Source: Dendrophyllia cribrosa (taxonomy: Eukaryota; Cnidaria; Anthozoa; Scleractinia; Dendrophylliidae). From it: a stretch of 64,000 nt of DNA. How positions within the stretch are numbered: position 1 is the stretch's first letter; the number at the start of each line of letters is the position of its first letter. Location of the stretch: NCBI GenBank assembly GCA_024195265.1, contig JAJLRJ010000010.1, positions 24,166,181 to 24,230,180 of the forward strand. The letters are read 5' to 3'. The translations under genes were made by a program, and so were the position numbers. The notes beneath the pieces were generated by a model. The model made no database searches, was not told the origin of the DNA, and saw only the letters and a list, made by a program, of their open reading frames with translations. Below, one piece after another: positions 1 to 9,708 of the stretch.

Positions 1-1135
1 GGAAGACCAGCAATTATCAAAGTGTATCGTATACCAAAGGTAAAGCAAAAGTCTAACTTATAGCCTTGGAATTAATGACTGCCCTGAAAGCACTGAATTC
101 GGTCACCACAAGCGATCTACAAAAAAGCTTTTCTAAAGTGAGTAGGTTTTGAAAATGAAGGGACTGAATAATTAAAGACGGTCTCTGTACCAGACACTGT
201 CAGTTCGACTGAACAATAAAAAAAAAATAATAATGCCAGTTTTCATTCTAGTAGATTTCTCATTTAACTTTTACAAAACCTACTTTCTTTAGAAAAGCTA
301 TTTTGTAGATCGCTTGTGGTGACCGAATTCAGTGCTTTCAGGGCAGCCATTAATTCCAAGGCTATAAGTTAGACTTTTGCTTTACCTTTGGTACTGACAA
401 TACACTTTGATAATTGATAGCTTTCGTTATCGTTTGTGTCGCGAAGTAGTCACTTTGCTGGTCTTCCTGAGGCCTTTGCTGGTTTCCTGAGGCGATGAGG
501 TCCGTTAGATGTGGAACACTGTGTATCACTGTGGTTGAGGTTCATAAGTGGTGGATCTCAATCCTCGTTGTCTTCCCCCTAGAATTTGCCGCTTCCATCT
601 GGAGTCTGCGACGGTACTTACCCATCGCATGTTGTGCTTCTTGATTGATTCAATTTCGCGAGCCTGTTTATTGTTCAGTCGAACTGACAGTGTATGGTAC
701 AGAGGCCGTCTTTTATTATTCAGTCCCTTCATTTTCGAAACCTACTTACCTTAGAAAAGCTATTTTGTAGATCGCTTGTGGTGACCGAATTCAGTGCTTT
801 CAGGGCAGCCGTTAATTCGAAGGCTATAAGTTAGACTTTTGCTTTACCTTTGGTACTGACAATACACTTTGATAATTGATAGCTTTCGTTATCGTTTGTG
901 TCGCGAAGTAGTCACTTCGCTGGTCTTCCTGAGGCCTTTGCTGGTTTCCTGAGGCGATTAGGTCTGTTAGATGTGGAACACTCTGTATCACTGTGGTTGC
1001 TCATCAGTGGTGGATCTCAATCCTCATTGTCTTCCCCCTAGAATCTGCCGCTTCCAACGGAAGTCTGCGACGGTACTTACCCATCGCATGTTATGCTTCT
1101 TGATTGATCCAATTTCGTGAGTCTGTTTATGGTGT
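1..1135. repeat. ~461-bp tandem duplication plus one inverted copy
   Basis: A unit containing AGAAAAGCTATTTTGTAGAT starts near 291 and recurs near 753, about 461 bp later, in the same direction. The similarity runs to about 700 and 1,130 respectively. Bases 1-225 carry the same material reversed, so copy 0 and copy 1 form an inverted repeat around about 230-270. The copies differ at scattered positions, so this is not a recent assembly duplicate. The short ORFs here run over repeat sequence in both directions and look non-coding. Confidence 0.85.
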
Positions 1136-1575
1136 CTCTTTTAGTAACCCTTTGGGTTTATCAATGTGAGTTATGGTCCATAATCAGTTTAGCATGCATA
1201 GTGTGTCACATATCCAGTCGATCCCATCGCCTGATAAAGACCAGCAGTAAGCGATGGAAACATCGTGCGATCCACATCAGGAGTGATCGACAACATCGTG
1301 AGGCAAACGATGAATGCTATCGTTTCAAACTACATTGATGAACTATCAAATTTTCAAGATATGGTTTCATGAAAACAGGCACGCGCGTAATGACACCCGT
1401 TAAGAACACCCGGGAGGTCACGTAATGTCCACGTCTATATCCTCGTTAGTAGGCCACATGTTTGCACTCTCGAAGAAAAGTGTTAAATGATCGGCTTCAT
1501 CCTTTTAATGACGAATTTGAACTATATCGTATCAACGTGAAACTGAGATCAAGAGACAAAACAGGCAGTGGATCC
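1136..1575. other. No feature recognised
   Basis: I see no convincing gene, RNA or repeat in this stretch. A 73-codon open frame at 1,117-1,338 starts inside the preceding repeat and has no family signature. Confidence 0.5.
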
Positions 1576-1765
1576 TTCACTTTGGGACTGAGTAAGCGAC
1601 CTCCATTGAGGGAACACCTCCGTTAAGGGGGCATTTCTCCTTATCCTGGCCGGTGAATAGGCTCATTGTGATTATCACTTCTATTAAAGGGACACTTCTA
1701 TTAAGAGGACACTTCCCCTGGTCCCGATGGGGTTCCATTAATGAAGGTTCCACCCGTGCGAAATG
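1576..1765. repeat. Degenerate 'attaagaggacac' repeat fragment
   Basis: Several degenerate copies of a TTAAGnGGACAC-like word occur here, for example near 1,622, 1,684 and 1,700. The same type of word occurs at 8,040-8,215 and in the elements at 13,957 and 14,566, where it sits in terminal repeats. This is probably the eroded end of a Tc1/mariner-like miniature element. I could not define both ends. Confidence 0.4.
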
Positions 1766-2040
1766 ATTTCCGAGAATTCTCGAGAAAAGCAACATTCTCA
1801 GGAATTCTCAGAATTTCTCAGGATTTCTAAAGAAATCTTGGTACATTTTGGTGCGACCGAAATTTCCCGGAAATTCTTGGGAAATTTCGAGATCACCTCC
1901 AGCAAGATTTAAAACCTTCTCGGTTATTGCCGAGAATTCTCGGGATTTGGCTGAAATGTGTGAAAACCAGAAATAAGCTTGCTCAAAAGAAGGGGTTCTC
2001 AGGATTTCTCGGGAAATCCCAGGAATAACTTGAGACGCTA
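1766..2040. repeat. GAATTCTC/GGGAAATT low-complexity block
   Basis: Short degenerate words such as GAATTCTC, CAGGATTTCT and GGGAAATTT recur irregularly. A larger block of the same character lies at 8,650-9,060. It has no fixed period and no coding signal. Confidence 0.55.
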
Positions 2041-3660
2041 TTCACTATTTACTGAAAATACGTTTGTATTTGACTTCAGTCTACAGGAGTGATTGTCATA
2101 CATGTATAAGCTTACTTTCACAACGAAAGTATGGAGGCCGAAGTTAATCATCAACCTCACATGTTGCCCATTGTCGGCTTGTGGGCCGGGACTTGAATAC
2201 AATTACACAAGGCGATATCGTACGGCAAGATACATTTGATGTTCGCTTTTTTTTGGCCCATCCACTCATTCCACACTCATTATCCCGACACAATCATTTT
2301 TTGGAATAGTATTGACACCGTAACGAAATGAAACCTTGGCCGGTATAAAAGGTAATTCCTCGATTATAATGACATCTTCAAACGCGTTTGTAGATCGAAG
2401 CTTATGCATAACATAACAATATGTTGTTATTATTCAGCGAGATGCAAATAGCTTAGTGGCCCCAGCTTATGTTATATTCTATATTTTGCCGTATAAAACG
2501 TGTGTTTAGAGTAGGAAGGCAATGCGATCGCATGTCAGAGCACACATTTGTAAACAAGCAATTTATGTAGCGTCCCGCGAAGTAAATATTAAGCTTAAAA
2601 AATACATGAAAGATTACTCACTATTGCGTCTCTTCTTAAGATTAAATTGACATATTAAAGTCATACCTTATACGTGTTTTATGAGGGACCTCTCATCATG
2701 GAATCCTGCACTTTTTCACTCGAAAAGACCCAATAATTCAAGTAAATAATCCGGCTTCTTCGCGCGCGCGGTGACCTCATTCCCAGTGTCCTTCTCTACT
2801 AAGCGTCATATATCACGTGAGCACAAACAAAGGCCGTTTGAATTTGTGGCGGCCATTTTTGGTGTATCAAACAACCGTTTACGTACATGTACTTTTTACA
2901 GTGTGTTTGGACGCTGTTTAATCCAAGAATGAGCTATTTCTTAGCAGTTGAGATTAATATGTGAGACGACGGTCGACATCAGGACGCTAAAATGTGAGTA
3001 CAAACTTAACTTTATACTTTGTAAAGTAGCTTTCATAAGCTTTATACAATGTAAGCTTAAATTGGGCTGTATAAGCTTAAGTTACTGAGCTTTGGCTTTA
3101 TACAATGTACGCTAAGAAGAGTGTAGGATAATTTCTTTATAGCAGTGAATGGTTTAATATTTTATCGAGCGCATCTTAGTTTGGTGGGGTAAAACAGTAT
3201 TCGTCCAACTGCCAAATTCAAAATATTTGAACCTCGATCGACCGGTTAACAATTCGGTCAGCCTGGTTCTCGATAAAACGAGACTGTATTCATTTATTCG
3301 TTAATCGTTCGATTGTTCTCAAGCTTACTTCATGATGTTAGATCATTTTAGTTTTGCTTTTTTTATAGTTGTGTCATATCCACTGTAAGATGTGGATTTA
3401 GTTAATTTAGAGTTTTTTAAAACTCTTATTTAAAAATAAGCTTAATGGTCTCTGTGTATGTACATGTACATGTAGTAGGGACATTTTTTGTTGGACCATT
3501 GATTTGTCAGATTTAAAAGGGGCTACTGTATTTCGCCAGTCTTTATTGTCATAATTATTGAATAACCGAAAGGCATACATGTATTTTAATTCAGGAATGG
3601 AAACCTAAAAATAATGGCCCGGTTTGATTCAAAATTAAATTACTCTACAAGTACACTGGA
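2041..3660. other. Gene-free AT-rich stretch with a possible 5' exon
   Basis: No protein family is recognisable. A short CG-richer interval around 2,760-2,860 includes GGCGGCCATTTT near 2,847. A consensus donor (GTGAGT) lies at 2,994. This would fit a promoter and an untranslated first exon on the + strand, perhaps joined to the acceptor near 7,460, but nothing in the sequence proves it. Between 3,000 and 3,120 a few TTATACAATGTA/AAGCTTAA words recur. Confidence 0.25.
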
Positions 3661-3757
3661 ACTATACACCAGGCTCCGGTTTGTTCAAAAGGTGGATAGC
3701 GCTATCCACCGGATAAATCACTATCCAATGGATAAGTATTACAGCGGTTACCATTAA

Positions 3758-4361
3758 GGTGGCTCCATATAGTGTTTTGGCGCGCAAGGCATGGGTACGA
3801 AAATGGCCCAAGCGCGTGTTAGTTTATTTTGATGATGTCCAAAAATAGAGAGGTTTTTACGATAGCTAAAACGTTAATTGCGCACGTTCCACACGGTAAA
3901 TTTTCATAAAAGTTGGCAAATTAGTAGGATTTTCTTGGTTCGCGATCACAGAGAAAAGACAACAATTTTTGTACAATGTAAATACACAAAACCCAATAAA
4001 CGTTAAAAACGAAGTGAGTAAATCGTGAAAATTCTGTACCGATTGTTTTATGGCTTTGTCGTATGAGACCTACTGAATGTTTATACTGTTTTGCCAAAAA
4101 TCGCTAATATTTACTGTGTAAAAACCGAGAAAAGGTGTCGAGAGGTTTGCTAGCCTTGAACAACAAGCCCAAAAAATCAATCAGTGGTTGCCATAGTAAT
4201 GAGACAAGATTGCCAAATTAGACTTCTTCGTAAAGGAGAAAGCCTAAGCTACATGTATGTGTATACTATGCCTAGTATTGCAAAACAGAACTCTAGAAAG
4301 ACAGCAATAAGGTCATGTATATTTTATTTGGAAGACTGGCCAATAGTGATATGGAGCCACC
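3758..4361. mobile_element. TTAA-flanked ~0.6-kb inverted-repeat element
   Basis: The ends read GGTGGCTCCATAT and its complement ATATGGAGCCACC, each flanked outside by TTAA (3,754-3,757 and 4,362-4,365). TTAA duplication is typical of piggyBac- and Kolobok-type transposition. The same terminal word GGTGGCTYC bounds the larger foldback at 17,099-19,057, so both probably used the same transposase. No transposase ORF is inside. The element is inserted in the left arm of the composite at 3,664-5,800. Confidence 0.8.
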
Positions 4362-4773
4362 TTAACACGTGATCCACTGCCCTTAAAATAGTCGGATAAA
4401 GTTGAGTTTTAGTGGACGTCAATCAAAGAAAAGCTGTTAAAATTATTTTAGACTCTGACAGGATTTCAAGCAAACAGGGCTAAAAAAATCAACAATTTTA
4501 CCCGCTGAGAGAAGGTAAAACTTAAATCAAACTCGATTTCCAAGCCAGTTTAAACAAAAAGAAAACCTGCTGTTTGTAGGAACTGTATTTTTAGAATAAA
4601 ACTCTTAAATTTCACTGTAACTCAGTGATGCATGATGAATTGTAGGCGGATCACAACTCATGAAGCCGTGGCTGCATGAAGCGCCAGTTTTTACTGTATA
4701 TCATGTTGAATGAAATCTTCTCTGTAAAACTATTAAATTGACTTTAAAATTTGTTGTTTTAAAATGTTTACTG

Positions 4774-5654
4774 CAGTCGAACCTCCGATTGCGACCACCT
4801 CTCGTAAGCGACCACCTCTCCTCAGCGACCAGCTTTCCAAAATACCAAAAGTTTCCAAGTCAAATCACTATATTTGGAACCTCTTGTAAGCGACCACCTC
4901 TCGTAAGCGACCGTGACCACTTTTAGAGCTAAAAGTTTTAAATTTTCTTTTGTTTTAAACCTCCTGTAAGCGACCAGTCGACAGATAATAGAGTGGAAAT
5001 TGGATAATGAGGTGTTGTAACATTATCGCATTCCTCAAGACAAGTCTTGTTTTTCTTGTTCAAAACCTATGCCAAACTCAAATTCTTCTACAAATGGTAG
5101 GAGGGTTTAGTTTCCGAGCTGTAAACAATGTTTTTGACTGTTCGGCCTCAATTTGGTTAGATAATGGCCATAAAAATGGCATTTGTAGCCTGAAAAAGGG
5201 TCTTTTTGGTGGAAATTTGGGTGTTAAAGGGTTAATGTACAGTTTTTTACGCTTGTTAACATGTAAATCACCAGTAATATAAAAGGGCTGTCAAATTTAA
5301 ATCTAGCAATCTAATCCTTATTAGTTCATGTTCAGTTCCCCTTAACGTTTAGACAACATTAAAGATTCAATTTGTAACTATCGTGAGACTTGTTCCATTC
5401 GCCTTATTAGGTAGTTTATCAGAAGCGAACTATGAAACTCTGAATAAATATTTTGGAAAGCTTAAATATTAATTTTTTGTGACTACTAAAAGTTATTACT
5501 GTACATGGGGTTAGATGGGCATTGGCACATCGGGTAAGTCTCTGCAGTTACCATATGCTAATAAGGCAAAATTTTGACCCAATATGGTCTGAACTCTCGT
5601 AAGCGACCACCTAGGCTTGACATTTTGGGTGGTCGCTTACAGGAGGCTTGACTG
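4774..5654. mobile_element. ~0.88-kb element with CAGTCxA...GCGACCACC ends
   Basis: The left end is CAGTCGAACCTCC followed by several copies of GCGACCACCTC. The right end reads GGTGGTCGCTTACAGGAGG and then CTTGACTG, the complement of the left. TA lies directly outside on the right and three bases away on the left. This is the pattern of Tc1/mariner-like miniature elements. Extra copies of the terminal word occur at 4,800-4,980. The interior has no transposase; a 91-codon frame at 5,007-5,282 shows no family signature. Confidence 0.65.
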
Positions 5655-5935
5655 TATTTCTTTTTGGTAAAATTGTTTGGAATCCAGTCGGAATTTTAAT
5701 TGTTAATGGTAACCGCTGTAACAAAATCTTTTGGTTATCCGCTGGACAGTGATTTATCCGGTGGATAGCGCTATCCACCTTTTGAACTTCTGGGGCCAGG
5801 ATGGATATAGATTGCAATTTGAAAACATTGGCTCCATGTGTTTTGGAAAATTTGCTAAAAACTGATCATGGCTTGACCTTCAAGAATTCAATTGATACAT
5901 GTACATGTATGTTGTTGTAAGAGCATTTTGTGTCC

Positions 5936-6067
5936 AGGTCCCGGTTGTTCAAAAGGTGGATAGAGCTACCTCCCAGCGGATAAATCTCTATCCAGCAGAT
6001 AACGCAATTGGTTTTGTACACGCTTATCCGCTGGATAGCGCTATCCACCTTTTGAACAACCGGGGCC
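5936..6067. mobile_element. Short palindromic MITE (GGTTGTTCAAAAGGTGGATA)
   Basis: A near-complete hairpin of about 130 bp. CCCGGTTGTTCAAAAGGTGG at the left pairs with CCACCTTTTGAACAACCGGG at the right, with TATCCA/TGGATA steps in both arms. Variant half copies lie at 3,670-3,757 and 5,703-5,793. The family looks familiar from marine invertebrate genomes. It is non-coding. Confidence 0.8.
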
Positions 6068-6845
6068 AGATAAATTTCTCAGTTTTATTATTAGCACAGT
6101 CTGAGTCAAAAGCATAAACTACCTGGACATAGCCCCTTTAAAAGCAAGTAAAAACATTTTATATATTGTCTGATTATTTATTTGACAAATGATTATTATA
6201 ATATACAGCTGTACATGTACATTTACAGCTGTACAGTCTGTATGTATGTGCCTGGTCAGTCTTTCTCCTTGAACAAAAAAGATTATGCGTGTGATAAGAC
6301 AATCCCAAAGGAGAATGATCTTTTTTGCATGTTCTTATATTATTACAGTGTATGTACATGTAGCTCTTGTGGGTGTATTGTGTGGTACTGACACTAAAGT
6401 GACTGCATGTCCCAAATTGAAACTGATTTACTGATTTTATGAATGGAGACACCATGGTTAAATAGAAATTACAGTCTGTAAATGTACACCAAAGCATAAA
6501 TCTATCTGGGCACAAACTTCAATGGTGCATGAAGCAGGCTGATTTTTAAGGCATTTCAAAGAACATGTGGGATGAATAGTACCAGTAATCTTTCAACATG
6601 TGGCACAAACTGTCAGTAATACATGTGCATGTATGTACAGTACCAATTTTATTTACATCAGTGGGTTTAAAAAGCTTAAAGGTTATGCAGTAGGGCTGAA
6701 TGACAAAACGTTTCAGTGTCATATCATCAGAAAGCAAAACTACATGTATTTTCTCCATTTATTCATTAAAATCCATACTGTAAAATCCTGGTTATACAGT
6801 AATATCACCCACTTGCATGTTGGGATCAATTGTACCATAGATAGT
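6068..6845. other. Gene-free; TACATGTA-rich
   Basis: No coding or RNA signal is recognised. The self-complementary word TACATGTA or its GTACATGTAC extension recurs, as it does at 3,457, 5,897 and 7,290. Open frames of 60-113 codons on both strands look like chance. Confidence 0.5.
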
Positions 6846-7060
6846 GTCAGTGCGATGTTGGCCGATGGTCTGAGTCGACATGTCCGCCGACATGTCGGTG
6901 TCAAGTCTCGGTGGAATATCAGTCAAGTGTCGGTAGTCTATCGGTCTAGTGTCGGTATATACAGTGTAGTCCATCGGCCAAATATCAGTAGTCTATCGGT
7001 GAAATATCGGTCATGATATCGGTCGAGCATTGGTTGTGTATTGTTCAAGTGTCGGTATTG
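6846..7060. repeat. Degenerate short tandem repeat around TCGGT
   Basis: Words of the form GTGTCGGTAGTCTATCGGTC recur about every 16-22 bp across some 200 bp. Examples are TGTCGGTGTCAAG, AGTGTCGGTAGTC, ATATCAGTAGTCTATC and ATATCGGTCATG. The drift is too high for one fixed period. Confidence 0.6.
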
Positions 7061-7652
7061 CAAAAAAGACAGACAAAACTTATCAAAGTCACTATGCTAC
7101 TCTTGAAAATTTGGCCTTCCTCAACAAAATTGCACGACATGCAAATGACCCATGACTATTTTTGTGACGAAACCTTTTCGCTGCTTGCGTATAGTATAGT
7201 TAGTGTAATATAAAACTGCTACAAAAATTTCATGCTACAGCTGTACATGGTACAGTGTAGTCCTTTAGATGTTAAATTAGGTCATACAGCTGTACATGTA
7301 TATCGTAACTCTGTCGCGTTATTATACATGTAAATTAATTATAGCCTTTTACATTGTATTTTATTTTAACCTATATGAACATTTTCTTTAATAATAAAAT
7401 TCCTTATTAAATGTTACTATGAATTGTGACACTAATTGAATTTTTCTTTTGTTTTTCAGTGATCAATCATCCCAAGGAGAAATTAACAACATGATACTGA
7501 AGGGGACAACAAAAATAACTGAGAAAACAGTTTAAAGCATACATTGTAAAAAAATAATATTAATGATGGGTGCATGCCACCGAAAAACTTTTCTGATTAT
7601 ACCCAGAGTTTAAGTTCATTACCTTTCATAACCAACTTTAATTTGTTTGTAA

Positions 7653-7859
7653 ATGCAAAAACATAACAGCAAAACAGCAACGACAAAGTTTTTGAACAGA
7701 TCGACAAATTCTGGCAAGGTAACAGTTACGGGCAAAAGAGTAAACCGAGGTGCCGGATATAGCTTAGAGCTTCCCTGCGAATACCTCTTTTATGGTGATA
7801 AGTTTTCATGTGAGTGGCTAAAGAAAAAATTAGGCAAAGAAGGATTTGATTGTGAATAG
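7653..7859 (+). CDS. Hypothetical small ORF, weak
   Basis: A 68-codon frame with a basic N-terminal half and a C-terminal half containing two cysteines and the segment GYSLELPCEYLFYGDKFSCE. A plausible acceptor lies upstream at about 7,459 (TTTTTCAG). I do not recognise the family. It could be a terminal exon of a gene whose untranslated first exon lies near 2,990, or a chance frame. There is no supporting neighbour. Confidence 0.2.
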   Translation: MQKHNSKTATTKFLNRSTNSGKVTVTGKRVNRGAGYSLELPCEYLFYGDKFSCEWLKKKLGKEGFDCE

Positions 7860-8039
7860 CTGTGCTGTTCTTTGTGCAAGACTTTTAGTTGAACTTTGAT
7901 CGCGGATGACAATCATACAGCCGGAGATCGGTCTAATCTACAGTTTATTGACAGCTAAATGTATTGATTTATCTTTATTAATCGACTTCTGTGAGTACGT
8001 ATTTGAAGGACGTAATCCAATACTACTATTGTCAATTCA

Positions 8040-8215
8040 GTCTGGTGTCCGCTTAATAGAGGTTTCTAACAATAGAAATTAGCCAAATACAATTTATTTT
8101 AGTGTCCGCATCCGCTTAATAGAAGTCTGCTGAATAGGGGTTCGTTATAAAAGGAAATATAAGACGTTAATTTCTGGACCCGGCTTAGTGTCCGCTTAAT
8201 AGAGGTTTCACTGTA
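8040..8215. mobile_element. Partial Tc1/mariner-like MITE with GTCCGCTTAATAGAGG
   Basis: GTGTCCGCTTAATAGAGGTT occurs at 8,045 and again at about 8,188, with a related copy at about 8,101. The right end finishes in CACTGTA, typical of TA-flanked elements. The two outer copies are in direct orientation, so this may be two eroded ends of nested copies rather than a single element. Confidence 0.5.
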
Positions 8216-8649
8216 TAGACTTAGGATTTTTTTTAATTTCAATCTTCTTTTGGTGCCAGTCATCTTACATGTAAGTAACAAAAATAGGTCTTATTTTATT
8301 CTCAGTTCCAAATTTACTTTTTATTTTTTGGTTTTCTGAAGCAATATATTTCTTCAAAAAATTCTCCTTTATTTAAGTGATATACTGTATTTCTTTACAG
8401 AAGTCTGCTTTATTTACAAGAATTGTGTACATAAAGTAATTTTCATCTTTTCAGGTTTCTGAAGTGACATGGTTTTTTTTATAAAAGTATATTTTTAAAT
8501 GTGTGTACATAAAATTATAGAACTGATCCAACATAAATGGTAATGTATCTTTGTGAAATGAAAATTGATTCTGTGTTGTTCTTGGTAATGGTTTAAAATT
8601 GTGAAGCTGACTGCTGAGCTCACATTTTTTCAGTTTTTCATTAACTAAT

Positions 8650-9060
8650 CTTATTTGTATCCGAAATACCAGAAATTCTAAAGAATTATTGAGATTCTCA
8701 GAAAATCCTGTTCCTGGGAGTTCCCAGGATTTCCTGGGAACTCCCAAAAAATCAGAGAATATTTTTCGATTCTTTTCCCAAACATTCCTAAGAATTTCCG
8801 GGAAAATTTGTGCAAATTAACAAAAAGGCTTTTTTCTGAGAATTCCCTAGATTTCTTGGTATTCATTCTTGGGAATTCTAAGGAATTCCCAGGATTTTTT
8901 CTGCCATTTTTAATTTCCTCTTCCCAGGATTTTCTGAGAAATCCCGGGAAATTTGTGCAAATTAACACGAAGGATTTTCTGAGAGTTCCCGGGATTTCTT
9001 GAGATTTATTCTTGGGAATTCTAAGAATTTCCCAGGGTTTTCTTGAACAATTTCGCACGG
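8650..9060. repeat. GGGAATTC/CCCAGGATTT low-complexity block
   Basis: About 400 bp built from degenerate AATTCCCAGGATTTCTGAGA-like words. Two stretches match closely: GGGAAATTTGTGCAAATTAA occurs twice, near 8,801 and 8,946, so a ~145-bp unit is partly duplicated. Overlapping frames on both strands reflect the repeat, not a gene. The same kind of sequence is at 1,766-2,040. Confidence 0.7.
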
Positions 9061-9174
9061 GCACTGTAGTTATAACAGGCTTCTTTATGTTTTAAATTTT
9101 TATAGGTTACCGTAAAAGCTCTATGAAGCCCCCGTCTGGACGTCGATTTTTGTAATAGGCCGCCCCCTCTCTAA

Positions 9175-9230
9175 TCCCCCCCTCCCTCCTCCCCCCCCCC
9201 CCCCCCTCCCCCCCCCCCCCCCCCACTCCC
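9175..9230. repeat. C-rich homopolymer tract
   Basis: A run of mostly C, broken by a few T. Similar tracts occur at 13,284-13,334, 24,610-24,632, 24,979-25,001, 35,356-35,373 and 37,412-37,430. Their lengths are likely to vary or be misread. Confidence 0.9.
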
Positions 9231-9708
9231 ATTTTTGGGACTTGATATTTTGTATTTAGTACCTTTTCCTTCTTGCGAAATTCACTTCATACGGCCCAGT
9301 TGTTTGTTTGTTTTGAAACAAATATACACTTAAATATCCAACACAGCGGTAGAGCAACGCGGTGCACAGTCTGTGAATCTTAAGACTACTGGCCACGAAA
9401 AGGCAAAAATAATAGTTAAAAAGCTTTGTACAAGCCAGTGTTTTTGCTCGCGCAAGCACCACTGGAAAGCGACAGTTCCTCGCAACACAATATGCCTTTG
9501 ATAGTGACCTGTCGCTTTGTCAATTTAGTAAACCCTGACACTTTGATACAAAAGCTTGCGCAAGTACCACTAGACACCTAGAATTAAACTGGCTTTGGTA
9601 AAAAACCCATATATCACAATTTACTCTAAAATACATTTCTAAGATTAATACAAGTAACCCGATAATCTTGATACAACGATACCTGGAAATCTCGAAAAAC
9701 CTTCCATA
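9231..9708. other. No feature recognised
   Basis: I see no gene or repeat with definable ends between the C tract and the start of the pseudogene. Confidence 0.4.

Larger units (their letters stand above)
3664..5800. repeat. ~2.1-kb composite with ~85-bp terminal inverted repeats
   Basis: The left end (about 3,670-3,757) contains GGTGGATAGCGCTATCCACC and then ACAGCGGTTACCATTA. The right end (about 5,703-5,793) carries the same two motifs in reverse order and orientation. This is a variant of the hairpin element seen whole at 5,936-6,067. The interior holds two other elements, at 3,758 and 4,774. It could be one non-autonomous element with long inverted ends, or two inverted half copies that landed near each other. 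Confidence 0.6.

Noticed and set aside
6174..6515. 113-codon frame on the - strand
   Set aside because: It is rich in chance residues from TACATGTA-type repeats, with no family signature and competing frames on the other strand.
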